DNA of 63,245 nucleotides from positions 1 through 63,245 of the forward strand of contig DXCM01000073.1 in assembly GCA_019116025.1 (NCBI GenBank), read 5' to 3'. The translations under genes and the position numbers were made by a program. This document shows positions 17,245-26,687 of this stretch, in pieces (position 1 is the first letter of the stretch; each line of letters starts with the position of its first letter). The notes below the pieces were generated by a model. It was not told the DNA's origin. It worked only from the letters and a program-made list of their open reading frames with translations, and did no database searches. The stretch comes from Candidatus Companilactobacillus pullicola. Lineage in GTDB: Bacteria; Bacillota; Bacilli; Lactobacillales; Lactobacillaceae.

Positions 17245-17844
17245 TTACCAAATAATCCAATCTTGCCACTGTTTTTCTAACTTTTTAATAGCCTGTCCAC
17301 GATGACTGATTTGGTTCTTTTCATCGACTGTAATTTGGGCCATCGTCTTACCTAATTTTGGCACATAGAATAATGGATCATATCCAAAACCATCATCGCC
17401 TTCTGGAAAAGCCCCAATAATTCCGTCAACTTTTCCTTCAACAACTAAATCTTTATCATTCTTAGGATTAGCAAAAACCAAAGTTGAAACAAAGTGTGCT
17501 GTTCGTTTCTCTTTTGGAACCCCACCCAACTCACTCAATAATTTAGCATTATTAGCAGCATCGTTGTGATCTCCAGCATAACGTGCTGAATAAATTCCAG
17601 GTTGACCATACAAAGCATCAACTTGTAAACCAGAATCATCCGCAATTGTTGGTAAGTTGAAACGTTCCATGACAGCGTGAGCTTTTAAAGTAGCATTCTC
17701 TTCAAAAGTTTTACCAGTTTCTCTAATCTCTGGAAAATCAGGAAAATCTAATAGTGTTTTGATTTCAAATTGTTTATCGTCAAAAACACGTTTGAATTCA
17801 CGTGCTTTACCGGGATTCTTAGTTGCTATTATTATTTCTTTCAT
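17245..17844 (-). CDS. rdgB: XTP/dITP diphosphatase (RdgB/HAM1)
   Basis: A 199-residue nucleotide pyrophosphatase that hydrolyses dITP, XTP and ITP to clean the nucleotide pool. Motifs: IIATKNPGKAREF at the N-terminus, ADDSGLQVDAL with the metal-binding Asp pair, GEGDDGFGYDPLF-like (here FPEGDDGFGYDPLF), and the closing SHRGQAIKKL. It overlaps the 3' end of murI by 26 bases, the standard Firmicute arrangement. Confidence 0.95.
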   Translation of the reverse strand: MKEIIIATKNPGKAREFKRVFDDKQFEIKTLLDFPDFPEIRETGKTFEENATLKAHAVMERFNLPTIADDSGLQVDALYGQPGIYSARYAGDHNDAANNAKLLSELGGVPKEKRTAHFVSTLVFANPKNDKDLVVEGKVDGIIGAFPEGDDGFGYDPLFYVPKLGKTMAQITVDEKNQISHRGQAIKKLEKQWQDWIIW

Positions 17845-18646
17845 CTTTTCCTCCGATATCTACTAGATCTATCTCATCAATTTCAGTTTGTAGCCAACGC
17901 TTAGCTAACCTTGAGAATTCGACAATATCACTAGTTGCGTGTAATTTCAGTGTATGACCACTTGTATTAGTTAACAAGTTATTCTCAGCTAAATATTTCT
18001 TAGCAACTTTAACTGTGCTTACAGCAGGATCAACTAGTTTAGTCTCTGGCAAAAAATCATTGATTTGCTTCTTTAACATTGGGAAGTGTGTACATCCCAA
18101 GATCAAAGTATCAAATTCATTATCCTTAAATGGCTCTAAAGTTTTCTCGATGTTATCCTTGGCTTCCTTAGTGTCAGCTTGATCATTCTCAACAAAAGAA
18201 ACAAATTTTTGTGCAGCAACGCCTAAAGATTTAATCTTTGGATCTATCTCTTGAATTGTTTTATTGTAGCTCTTTGAATTGATTGTTGATTCTGTTGCAA
18301 TGATTCCAATGTGATCCGTCTTAGTTACCTTAGTGGCTTCCTGTGAGCCTGGTTTGATCACACCGATCATTGGAACTGTGAATTCTTGACGCAATGTTTG
18401 TAAAGCATTGGCCGTGGCAGTATTGCAACCGTAAATAATTAACTTTACGTTTTGTTTAATTAAATACTGTACCATTTCACGAGTATAAGATATGATTTGT
18501 TCATGTGTTTTTGTTCCATAAGGCATTCTGGCCTCATCGCCAATAAATACAACGTCTTCATTAGGCAACTGGTGAATTACTTCTTTTACCACTGTTAATC
18601 CGCCTAGTCCGGAATCTAACACTCCAATTGGTCTATTATCACTCAT
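17819..18646 (-). CDS. murI: Glutamate racemase
   Basis: A 275-residue enzyme that converts L- to D-glutamate for peptidoglycan. The two catalytic cysteines are in YGCNTATANAL and LGCTHFPMLK. The N-terminal GVLDSGLGGLTV motif and VFIGDEARMPYG are diagnostic. It is co-transcribed and overlapping with rdgB, and diverges from yslB. Confidence 0.95.
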   Translation of the reverse strand: MSDNRPIGVLDSGLGGLTVVKEVIHQLPNEDVVFIGDEARMPYGTKTHEQIISYTREMVQYLIKQNVKLIIYGCNTATANALQTLRQEFTVPMIGVIKPGSQEATKVTKTDHIGIIATESTINSKSYNKTIQEIDPKIKSLGVAAQKFVSFVENDQADTKEAKDNIEKTLEPFKDNEFDTLILGCTHFPMLKKQINDFLPETKLVDPAVSTVKVAKKYLAENNLLTNTSGHTLKLHATSDIVEFSRLAKRWLQTEIDEIDLVDIGGKDERNNNSN

Positions 18647-18778
18647 ATGTTACCCCTACCTTCATTTAAGCGAATTATTCGTATTTTATGAAAATATTTA
18701 TGTGCTATCTTTTACATTGACTTAAAAAGCAATTATTCTAATGATATAATGAATTGTCTGAAAAAAGGAGTTAAAGCA

Positions 18779-19246
18779 ATGGCCGCAAAACCAAATGATC
18801 TCAACAAACCAGAGTTAACAAATACCCAAGATAATAAAACTGAAAATACGTTAACTGAAAATTACTTTGCAGTTTCGGTACTCCGTGATTTTATCCTTCC
18901 TGATCTACTAGATAAAGATACCGTCGAACTACTATACTGGGCAGGTAAAAATCTTAGCCGTCAATTGATTCTTGATATGCAAAGTCTACCCGAACTATTT
19001 CAAAAAGCTGGATTTGGTAAACTTGAAATTACCAAACAGACTAAACACAGCTATGTCTATACTCTAACCGGTCCTGAAGTAGTTCAACGTTTCGATACTA
19101 ACAACGATGATCCGGAATTTTCACTAGAGACTGGAATAATTGCTGAAACTGTCGAAAAAACTATTGCAGCATATTGCTTAGGCACATATACCGTCGACAG
19201 CAAAGCCAAACGTGTTTCAATTAAAATACAAATTGATCGAAACTAA
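18779..19246 (+). CDS. yslB: YslB family protein (DUF2507)
   Basis: About 155 residues. The family signature occupies the middle: NYFAVSVLRDFILPDLLDKD, YWAGKNLSRQ, and the late ETGIIAETVEKTI. Residues 1-28 are a low-complexity acidic/Asn tail. The ATG at 18779 has an AAAGGAG SD nine bases upstream and is preferred over ATG 18749. The family binds a hydrophobic ligand (V4R-like fold); its cellular role is not settled. It stands divergent from murI and convergent with trxA. Confidence 0.85.
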   Translation: MAAKPNDLNKPELTNTQDNKTENTLTENYFAVSVLRDFILPDLLDKDTVELLYWAGKNLSRQLILDMQSLPELFQKAGFGKLEITKQTKHSYVYTLTGPEVVQRFDTNNDDPEFSLETGIIAETVEKTIAAYCLGTYTVDSKAKRVSIKIQIDRN

Positions 19247-19253
19247 AGTATAC

Positions 19254-19298
19254 ACCAAAAATCCCCTAATTCGCAGTTGAATTAGGGGATTTTTATTT
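19254..19298. terminator. Bidirectional terminator between yslB and trxA
   Basis: AAATCCCCTAATTC pairs with GAATTAGGGGATTT with A/T runs on both sides. Confidence 0.9.
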
Positions 19299-19309
19299 GC
19301 TTTTATTTA

Positions 19310-19621
19310 TTAGTCTGAATAGCCATCAAGAATCTTAGCTAATTGAGCCTTGCTACGGAAACCTGTTAATTTATCGACTACTTCACCATCTTTTTTGATT
19401 AGTAATGTAGGGATAGCCATGATTCCAAATGATTTGGGTGTATCAGGGTTGGCGTCTACATCCATCTTCAAAAACTTAACAGAGTCGTCTTCTTCAGACA
19501 ATTGTTCGATAACTGGTGATTGCATACGACATGGACCACACCATGTTGCCCAAAAATCAACTAGGACAACGCCATCTTTTGTTTCTTCTTCAAAATCTTT
19601 ATCTGTTACTTCATCAACCAT
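19310..19621 (-). CDS. trxA: Thioredoxin
   Basis: 103 residues from the ATG at 19621 (MVDEVTDKDF), behind AAAGGAGTG. The active site is WATWCGPC; the cis-proline loop is IMAIPTL. It is the cytosolic disulfide reductant. An in-frame ATG 12 codons upstream is unlikely to be used. It follows mutS2, a usual Lactobacillales order. Confidence 0.95.
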   Translation of the reverse strand: MVDEVTDKDFEEETKDGVVLVDFWATWCGPCRMQSPVIEQLSEEDDSVKFLKMDVDANPDTPKSFGIMAIPTLLIKKDGEVVDKLTGFRSKAQLAKILDGYSD

Positions 19622-19692
19622 AATGATCACTCCTTTTAACTTGTTAAATATTATCATTAATAGACTTATTTTAAAAAATATTTGTCTTATGT

Positions 19693-22047
19693 TTACAAAT
19701 CAACAATCGTTGCACCAGAACCACCTGAACTAGCTGGAGCATAGCCAAATGATTTAACACGTGGATTACGCTGCAAGTAGTTAGTAACACCTTTTCTAAT
19801 AACACCCGTACCAAAACCATGGACGATTGTTACTTGATTATAACCAGCTAACAGTGCTGCATCAATATATTGATCTAGATCTGACATTGCTTCTTCGTAA
19901 CGTTCACCACGTAGATCCAATTTGCTAGATAGACCAGTACTTTTAGTTCTTCTGACCATTGTCGGTTTCTTTTCCGGTTCTGGTTGAGCTGATTGAACTT
20001 TTTCAAGGTCTTCAGCACCAAACTTCATCTTTAAGATACCCAATTGTACCTCATACTGATTATCTTTATTCTTACGAACAATTGTACCAACTTGATCATA
20101 TGGCAAAGCCTTAACATCATCGCCGACCTTCAAGACTTGCTTACGTTTATTACGACGTAGAACCTTGTTCTTCTTGATAGCTTCATCCTGATGTAAATTC
20201 TTCAAATCAGTCTTAGCTGAAATAATCTGATCCTCTTTAACCATAGCTCCACTACGTTCCAATTCACGCAGATGCGCAATGATCTTATCGGATTCTTTTC
20301 TAGCCTTGGCAACGATTTGATTAGCACGAACCTTGGCAGCTTGAATTTCAGAAGCCTTTGATTTATCCAAAGCATCGCTCTTTTGTTCATAATCTTTTTG
20401 AACATCTTTGTTCTTAGATAATTGAACCTTCAATTGATCATTCTTCTGTTCAAATTCCTTACGACGGTTCTCCAAATCAGCAATCATATTATTAAGATCC
20501 TGACTTTCCCCACTCATAAGCGACTGACCACGATCAACCACACTCTTATCCATACCTAATCTAGCAGCAATATTAAAGGCATTACTTGCACCAGGAATAC
20601 CAATCAACAATCGATAAGTAGGTTTCAACGATTCATCGTCAAATTCCATACTGGCATTGATTGTTTCCGGCGTGTTATAAGCAAACACCTTCAATTCTGG
20701 ATAGTGAGTCGTTGCCATGATAAAGCAGTGGGACTGGGCCAATTTTTCAAGGATAGCAATCGCAATTGCAGCTCCCTCTTGTGGATCAGTTCCGGCACCA
20801 AGTTCATCGATCAGAACTAAACTGTGCTCTGATACTTTGTGGATGATATTAATAATATTATCCATATGCGATGAGAAAGTACTCAAATTCTGTTCAATTG
20901 ATTGTTCATCACCGATATCAACAAAGACTTCATCGAAGACCGCAATTTCACTCTCTTCACGAGCTGGAATGAATAAACCAGCCTGAGCCATCAACTGAAT
21001 CAAGCCCAACGTCTTCATAGTAATAGTTTTACCACCAGTATTAGGACCAGTGATCAACATCGTCTTATAGCCATCACCCATTTTAATATCATTAGCTACA
21101 ACCTTATCAGGGTCGATTAGAGGGTGTTTTGCATTATAAAGGTCAACCACATGGTCCTTTGAAATTAGTGGCTCTGTCGCCTTTATTTCGCGTGCATACT
21201 TAGCTTTAGCATTGATTAAATCAAATTGAGCTAAAACTTCGTTATTCTTAACAATCTCATCGATTTCTGGACGAACCAAATCAGAAAGATCATTTAAAAT
21301 ACGCACTTCTTCCATTTTTTCGGAAACTTGTGATTCATGTAGTTGATTATTCAAACCAACTACGGCTTGAGGCTCGATATAAAGTGTCTGTCCACTCGCG
21401 CTTTGATCGTGAACTACTCCACCGAACTTAGCCTTATATTCTGTTTTAACTGGAATTACAAATCTGTCATCACGTAAAGTCACAATAGCTTCGGTCAAAT
21501 ACTTAGTATTTTTACCACGAGTGTACTGTTCCATTGATTGTCTGATTTGGTCATTCAAACGTGAAATACGTCCACGGATGTATTTCAAATCATCAGATGC
21601 TGTATCCAAAACTCTACCAGTATCATCCAATGATCGAGAAATTCTTTTAGTCAAACCAGGGTTATCAATCAATTTATCGTTCAATTCATATAGTTGACGT
21701 AAATCAATTTGATCATCTTTTAGACCAGCAAAGAATTCTTTTAATTCAGTTGTATTCTGAAGTACTTGTCCTATTTGAGCCAATTCAGTTCCATTTAGAT
21801 TACCATCTTTTTTCAGACGGTTAGCTTGATCATGCAGATCAGCTAATTTTCTAACAGGGATTTCCCCCTTAATACGGAGAATGTCAGCTCCATCCTTGGT
21901 TTGATCGATCAATCTTTGAACGATTGATTCGACTGACATCGGCATTAATTTCTTTAAGAGAGTATTCCCACGCGTTGTGATTAGGTATTTGGCAATTTCA
22001 GCTTTGATTTTGTCAAATTCTAATACTTTCAAAGCCTTATTATTCAT
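19693..22047 (-). CDS. mutS2: Endonuclease MutS2 / ribosome-collision protein
   Basis: About 784 residues from MNNKALKVLEF. A clamp/lever region is followed by the MutS ATPase (Walker A LITGPNTGGKT, Walker B LVLIDELGAGTDPQEG), a long coiled coil (about residues 510-620), a KOW-like segment and a C-terminal Smr domain with LDLRGERYEEAM and HGFGTGVIRKGV. It lacks the mismatch-binding domain. The family suppresses recombination and, in Bacillus, splits collided ribosomes. It is preceded by cvpA in the same operon. Confidence 0.95.
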   Translation of the reverse strand: MNNKALKVLEFDKIKAEIAKYLITTRGNTLLKKLMPMSVESIVQRLIDQTKDGADILRIKGEIPVRKLADLHDQANRLKKDGNLNGTELAQIGQVLQNTTELKEFFAGLKDDQIDLRQLYELNDKLIDNPGLTKRISRSLDDTGRVLDTASDDLKYIRGRISRLNDQIRQSMEQYTRGKNTKYLTEAIVTLRDDRFVIPVKTEYKAKFGGVVHDQSASGQTLYIEPQAVVGLNNQLHESQVSEKMEEVRILNDLSDLVRPEIDEIVKNNEVLAQFDLINAKAKYAREIKATEPLISKDHVVDLYNAKHPLIDPDKVVANDIKMGDGYKTMLITGPNTGGKTITMKTLGLIQLMAQAGLFIPAREESEIAVFDEVFVDIGDEQSIEQNLSTFSSHMDNIINIIHKVSEHSLVLIDELGAGTDPQEGAAIAIAILEKLAQSHCFIMATTHYPELKVFAYNTPETINASMEFDDESLKPTYRLLIGIPGASNAFNIAARLGMDKSVVDRGQSLMSGESQDLNNMIADLENRRKEFEQKNDQLKVQLSKNKDVQKDYEQKSDALDKSKASEIQAAKVRANQIVAKARKESDKIIAHLRELERSGAMVKEDQIISAKTDLKNLHQDEAIKKNKVLRRNKRKQVLKVGDDVKALPYDQVGTIVRKNKDNQYEVQLGILKMKFGAEDLEKVQSAQPEPEKKPTMVRRTKSTGLSSKLDLRGERYEEAMSDLDQYIDAALLAGYNQVTIVHGFGTGVIRKGVTNYLQRNPRVKSFGYAPASSGGSGATIVDL

Positions 22048-22108
22048 ACTGTATACTCTTTCTCCTGTTATAAAATAAGACTGAAACAAAAGTCTCAGTC
22101 TTAAAGTT

Positions 22109-22651
22109 TTACATAGCTCCGATCCACAGACTACTTAGCGTTGCCGTTAAACCTGGCGTACTCTTAATCATTGTCGAAGCTACAAATGAATGTTCCAAAG
22201 CATGTTGAATTCCGGATACTGGAATCATTGCCAAAATTAGTAGAATCATAAAGATCGATACATATGTGACAACAAAACCAATAATTCCTCCACTCAATAC
22301 ATTGACGTCGTTATACATCGGAAAATAAGTTAGTCGTTTAAAGTAAAGCCCAGCAAAACGAATAATTATCCAACCTATGAAACAAACGAATATAAAAGCA
22401 AAGGCACGATAAAATGCATCATCTAATTTCATACCAACTTTTGTTGTGAAAAAGGCAAATTCACTGCCCAAACTTGCCGAAGGGTATGGGACGATCATTT
22501 CAAATTTAGGACCGAGGGCCTTAAATGTTACCCACGCTAAACAAAAGAACAGTCCATATCCAACTGCGTAAAATGCCTCCATGGCAAGGCCACGGCGTGC
22601 ACCAATATAAAAACCATAAATCAAAAGTAAAATAAGTAAAAGACTAAGCAT
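22109..22651 (-). CDS. CvpA family membrane protein
   Basis: 180 residues with an N-terminal helix (LSLLLILLLIYGFYIGARRGL), three more hydrophobic segments and the family's GG-F-V pattern in the last (GGIIGFVVTYVSIFMI). CvpA was named for colicin V production; the Firmicute protein (YshB) always precedes mutS2, as here. The role is unknown. Confidence 0.85.
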   Translation of the reverse strand: MLSLLLILLLIYGFYIGARRGLAMEAFYAVGYGLFFCLAWVTFKALGPKFEMIVPYPSASLGSEFAFFTTKVGMKLDDAFYRAFAFIFVCFIGWIIIRFAGLYFKRLTYFPMYNDVNVLSGGIIGFVVTYVSIFMILLILAMIPVSGIQHALEHSFVASTMIKSTPGLTATLSSLWIGAM

Positions 22652-22705
22652 TATTTCCCCTTACATCAATCATGCTAAAAAGCGAATTTGTGAATCATAC
22701 TTTAA

Positions 22706-22750
22706 GATAAAAATACCAAACGATTGGCTTGCGCCAATCGTTATTTTTAT
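22706..22750 (-). terminator. Terminator after the ireB-ruvX-DUF1292 genes
   Basis: CGATTGGC-TTGC-GCCAATCG with TATTTTTATC on the minus-strand 3' side. It separates the upstream operon from cvpA-mutS2-trxA. Confidence 0.85.
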
Positions 22751-22751
22751 C

Positions 22752-23048
22752 TTATTCTTCGTCACTTGTGAAGGTATTTAGAACCTCTTGAACCATTTCC
22801 CATTCTTCAGGATCTTCGATTGGGTCCAATTCTCCTGCATCTACATCACCATTTTGATCTGGTGTGAAAGAAAAGGCTTGAATCTCAATTTCGTCTGCAT
22901 CTTCTGAAGCTTTAGGATATAAGAAGACATATGATTTACCATAATCATCTGAATCAAAAGTAAAGAGAATCTTGTAAACCTCTTTATTACCTTGTTCATC
23001 ACTTAAAATAACTTCATCTAAATCTTTTGGTGGTTGTTTTTCACTCAT
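22752..23048 (-). CDS. DUF1292 family protein (YrzB-like)
   Basis: About 98 residues from the ATG at 23048 (MSEKQPPKDLDEV) behind AGGTGATA. It is very acidic, with the family pattern ITLSDEQGNE-like (here VILSDEQGNKEVYKILFTFD) and YVFLYPKA. It always follows ruvX, as here. The function is unknown. Confidence 0.88.
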   Translation of the reverse strand: MSEKQPPKDLDEVILSDEQGNKEVYKILFTFDSDDYGKSYVFLYPKASEDADEIEIQAFSFTPDQNGDVDAGELDPIEDPEEWEMVQEVLNTFTSDEE

Positions 23049-23057
23049 ATTTATCAC

Positions 23058-23492
23058 CTAATTTCGTGTTAGTTTACCTTTGGCGTCAAGATAGTTCTGC
23101 AAAATCATTTCAGCAGCGATCTTATCAACTACCTTCTTACGTTTACGACGTGAAACATTTGCTTCATCAATCAGCATTCTTTCAGCTTGCACAGTTGTCA
23201 AACGTTCATCAATAAAGTCGATTGGCAAATCAAAACGTTCTTCAACCATTTTACCGTATTCACGAGATTTTTCTGCTCTTGGACCTTCAGTATTATTCAT
23301 ATTTTTAGGCAAACCGAGAACGATCCCCGTAGCTTGCTTTTCCTTGATGATTTCACCTAAACGTTCTAAGCCAAAATCATCTTTCTTTTCATTCATATGA
23401 ATTGTTTCCACACCTTGTGCTGTCCAGCCTAATAAATCACTAGCTGAGACACCGACGGTTCTTGCACCAACGTCTAAACCTAATAATCGCAT
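23058..23492 (-). CDS. ruvX: Holliday junction resolvase-like RuvX/YqgF
   Basis: 144 residues with an RNase H-like fold. Motifs are [31 protein letters not shown] and [13 protein letters not shown]. The family is involved in pre-16S rRNA processing and was proposed as a resolvase. It lies between ireB and the DUF1292 gene in the conserved alaS-ireB-ruvX-DUF1292 order. Confidence 0.93.
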   Translation of the reverse strand: MRLLGLDVGARTVGVSASDLLGWTAQGVETIHMNEKKDDFGLERLGEIIKEKQATGIVLGLPKNMNNTEGPRAEKSREYGKMVEERFDLPIDFIDERLTTVQAERMLIDEANVSRRKRKKVVDKIAAEMILQNYLDAKGKLTRN

Positions 23493-23750
23493 TTACTTAC
23501 CTTGATTGAGATAACTCTTAACTAATTCTTCGATTATCTCATCTCTTTCATGTTTCAAAATCAAATTACGGGCATCATTATGTCTGGGAATATATGCTGG
23601 ATCACCAGAAAGAAGATATCCAACTATTTGATTAATTGGATTATACCCCTTTTCTTCTAGTGATTGATAAACACTTTCAAGTGTCTCTTTGACATCTTTG
23701 CCTTTGTTTTCATTAAAGTCAAAACTCATTGTTTTATCAAGTGAACTCAT
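23493..23750 (-). CDS. ireB: IreB family regulatory phosphoprotein (UPF0297, YrzL)
   Basis: 85 residues. The family core is [27 protein letters not shown] and [18 protein letters not shown]. In Enterococcus IreB is phosphorylated on N-terminal threonines by the PASTA kinase IreK and lowers cephalosporin resistance. A Thr (T7, in SLDKTMSF) is present here. A single base separates its stop from ruvX. Confidence 0.92.
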   Translation of the reverse strand: MSSLDKTMSFDFNENKGKDVKETLESVYQSLEEKGYNPINQIVGYLLSGDPAYIPRHNDARNLILKHERDEIIEELVKSYLNQGK

Positions 23751-23812
23751 GGCAAACCTCCATATAACAAATATTTAAGTGACTAGAATGCTTAGTTCAA
23801 TTATAGCCCACT

Positions 23813-26449
23813 TTAATAAGATTTAATAATATCTTTGGCTAATTGTAACGCATTTGTTAAACCAGCTGGGTTTTTGCCTCCGGCTTGTGCCATATCTGGA
23901 CGACCACCGCCGCCACCTTGAATCTCCTTAGAGATCTTCTTGACGATATCTCCGGCTTTAACCCCTTTGGCTTGTGAATCTTTATTTACAGCTACGACTA
24001 GACTAGCTTTATTGTCTCCACTAGCACCTAAAACAAGAATGTCAGATTTTTCATCATTCTTCCATTTGTCAGCTAATTGTCTCAATGTTGCCATATCAGT
24101 TGGAATGATATTAGAAATAACTTTATAACCGTTAATTTCTTCAACATTATCAAAGACTTCAGCGGATTTTTGACTTGTTAATTGTGTCTTCAAGTTTTGA
24201 TTATCACGCTTCAATTCCTTGATTTCATCAACTAATTGACTAGCACGTGCTGGAACATCTTTTAATTGATTTACTTTCATATTCTTTGCAGTTTCTTGCA
24301 AAGTTTGTAGTTGATCATTTAAGTATGTAAAGGCTTCTTCACCAGTTACGGCTTCAATTCTTCTTGTACCTGAACCGATAGCTGATTCTGATGTGATCTT
24401 GAATAAACCTAGTTCTGAAGTATTGCGAGCATGTGTACCACCACAGAATTCAGTTGAGTAATCGCCAATTTCAACAACACGTACAGTGTCACCGTACTTT
24501 TCGCTGAACATAGCAATAGCACCCTTCTTCTTTTTAGCTTCTTCAATTGGCAATACTTCAGTTTTAACTGGAATAGCTGCCCAGATCTTTTCATTAACGA
24601 TCTTTTCAAGTTGACTAATTTGGTCAGCTGTTAAAGCAGCGTTGCTGTTAAAGTCAAAACGCAAGTAGTCAGGTTCAACTAATGAACCAGCTTGATGAGT
24701 TCTAGAACTTACAACATCACGTAAAGCTTGATCTAACAAGTGAGTAGCTGTGTGATTGTGACGAACTTTTTCACGGAAATCACCATCGATCTCAAGCTTG
24801 TATTCTTTATTAGCATCAAGTTCTGACATCACATTTACCAAATGAATATTTTGTCCATTTGGTGCATGTTGTACGTCAACAACTTCGGCAACTTGGTTAC
24901 CCTTTAAGTCATAGATATTACCAACATCTGCAACTTGACCACCCATTTCAGCATAGAAAGGAGTTGTATCGAAGATCAATTGTGCTTGACCTTCTGTAGC
25001 ATTTTTAACTTCTTTGTCGCTAACGATGATGTTCTTCAAAGTACTTTGTGTTTCGTTGTGATCATAACCAACGAATTCACTAGGTGTCTTGATTTCCATC
25101 AAAGTTTCATCTTGCATACCCATGGATTGAAGATTGCCACGAGCATCACGAGCACGTTGCTTTTGTTCTTCCATGTTTTGCTTGAAACCATCTTCATCAA
25201 CTGATAATCCTTCGTCACTAGCATATTCACGAGTTAATTCCATAGGGAAACCGTAAGTATCGTAAAGTTTGAAAGCAGAAGCACCATCAATAGTAGTTTG
25301 ACCATTCTTCTTCAAGTCAGCAATTTTACCATTCAATAAGGCAAGACCAGCGTCCAAAGTTTCTGAGAATCGTTTCTCTTCTTGTTCAATAGTCTTAGCA
25401 ATAAAGTCTTGTTGTTGGCTAACTTCTGGATAGTAACTTTCCATGATCTTACCAACGATTGGAACTAATCTGTAAAGGAATGGTCCGTTAACGCCTAATT
25501 TCTTACCATTCAAAACAGCACGTCTGATAAGTCTTCTAATAACATAGCCACGACCTTCATTTGAAGGCAATGCGCCGTCACCAACAGCAAATGAAACAGT
25601 TCTAGCGTGATCAGCAATAATCTTGAATGAAATATCATCTTCAGCATTTTCGCCATACTTCTTGCCACTCAATTCACCAACATCTTCGATCAATGGCATG
25701 AATAAATCAGTTTCAAAGTTAGTCTTTGTTCCTTGAATGATAGATACTAGACGTTCTAGTCCCATACCCGTATCAATGTTTTTATGTGGTTGTTCAACAT
25801 ATTGACCATTTGGTAAATGATTCAATTCTGAGAAAACAATATTCCAAACTTCTAGGTAACGTTCATTTTCGCCACCAGGATAGTTCTCAGGATCATCTTC
25901 TGAAAGGTTGTTGAATTCTTGACCACGATCATAGAAGATTTCTGAATCGGGACCACAAGGACCTTCACCGATATCCCAGAAATTATCTTCGTTCTTTAAA
26001 ATATGATCTTGAGCAATTCCAACTTCAGCCCACAACTTTTGTGTTTCAGTATCTTTAGGATAAGTTGTGACATACAAATTATCTTTATCCATACCGATCC
26101 ATTCAGGACTTGTTAGAAATTCAAAAGCCCAAGGAATAACTTCTTTTTTAAAGTAATCACCAACAGAAAAGTTACCAAGCATTTCAAAGAAGGTTTGGTG
26201 ACGAGCTGTACGTCCAACATTTTCAATATCATTCGTTCTGATACATTTTTGAGCATTAGTGATACGAGGATTTTGTGGCACAACTGTTCCATCAAAATAC
26301 TTCTTTAAAGTAGCAACACCAGAATTGATCCACAATAAAGTTGGATCATCATGTGGAACTAATGATGCACTAGGTTCAATCATATGACCCTTTGATTGGA
26401 AAAAGTCTAAAAACATCTTTCTTATTTCAGCACTTGATAAATTTTTCAT
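23813..26449 (-). CDS. alaS: Alanyl-tRNA synthetase
   Basis: An 878-residue class II synthetase with the full set of domains: the catalytic core (MFLDFFQSKGHMIEPSASLVP, then the motif 2 region with NAQKCIRTNDIENVG), the tRNA-recognition domain, the editing domain with HNHTATHLLDQAL and the CGGTHARNT zinc site, and the C-terminal C-Ala domain with GGGGGRPDMAQAGG. It starts with ATG behind GGGGAG. A T-box leader controls it. Confidence 0.97.
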   Translation of the reverse strand: MKNLSSAEIRKMFLDFFQSKGHMIEPSASLVPHDDPTLLWINSGVATLKKYFDGTVVPQNPRITNAQKCIRTNDIENVGRTARHQTFFEMLGNFSVGDYFKKEVIPWAFEFLTSPEWIGMDKDNLYVTTYPKDTETQKLWAEVGIAQDHILKNEDNFWDIGEGPCGPDSEIFYDRGQEFNNLSEDDPENYPGGENERYLEVWNIVFSELNHLPNGQYVEQPHKNIDTGMGLERLVSIIQGTKTNFETDLFMPLIEDVGELSGKKYGENAEDDISFKIIADHARTVSFAVGDGALPSNEGRGYVIRRLIRRAVLNGKKLGVNGPFLYRLVPIVGKIMESYYPEVSQQQDFIAKTIEQEEKRFSETLDAGLALLNGKIADLKKNGQTTIDGASAFKLYDTYGFPMELTREYASDEGLSVDEDGFKQNMEEQKQRARDARGNLQSMGMQDETLMEIKTPSEFVGYDHNETQSTLKNIIVSDKEVKNATEGQAQLIFDTTPFYAEMGGQVADVGNIYDLKGNQVAEVVDVQHAPNGQNIHLVNVMSELDANKEYKLEIDGDFREKVRHNHTATHLLDQALRDVVSSRTHQAGSLVEPDYLRFDFNSNAALTADQISQLEKIVNEKIWAAIPVKTEVLPIEEAKKKKGAIAMFSEKYGDTVRVVEIGDYSTEFCGGTHARNTSELGLFKITSESAIGSGTRRIEAVTGEEAFTYLNDQLQTLQETAKNMKVNQLKDVPARASQLVDEIKELKRDNQNLKTQLTSQKSAEVFDNVEEINGYKVISNIIPTDMATLRQLADKWKNDEKSDILVLGASGDNKASLVVAVNKDSQAKGVKAGDIVKKISKEIQGGGGGRPDMAQAGGKNPAGLTNALQLAKDIIKSY

Positions 26450-26454
26450 CTTAT

Positions 26455-26643
26455 CTCCCCAAAAAAACGAAAAATCGTTGCAACCCCAAGGACGCCCATG
26501 CGCGGTACCACCTTGTTTGCAACGATTTCGTTAGCCTCTCAATATTTTATATACAATTTAATTTGGCAGCATCTTTACATTAAGTACTTAGGCTTTCGCA
26601 CCAAACGGCCTTCTCTGGAAGTACTCAATACAAGATATATCCA
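26455..26643 (-). ncRNA. T-box riboswitch leader of alaS
   Basis: On the minus strand the T-box core AAGGTGGTACCGCG (26501-26514) is followed by a terminator (GTTGCAAAC...GGTTGCAACG, then ATTTTTCGTTTTTTT) just before the alaS SD. Stem I elements include GAGTACTT/AAGTACTT and a GGTGCGAAAGCC distal loop. A GCT triplet at 26568-26570 (GATGCTGCC) is the best candidate alanine specifier, but I could not fold the leader to prove its position. Confidence 0.92.
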
Positions 26644-26649
26644 AAGAAA

Positions 26650-26678
26650 ATATTAACCACCAACTCAAAAATTGTCAA
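26650..26678 (-). promoter_or_regulatory. alaS promoter
   Basis: On the minus strand TTGACA (26673-26678), 17 bases, TAATAT (26650-26655). It is a near-consensus sigma-A promoter placing the start of transcription at the 5' edge of the T-box. Confidence 0.85.
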
Positions 26679-26687
26679 TATTTAAAA

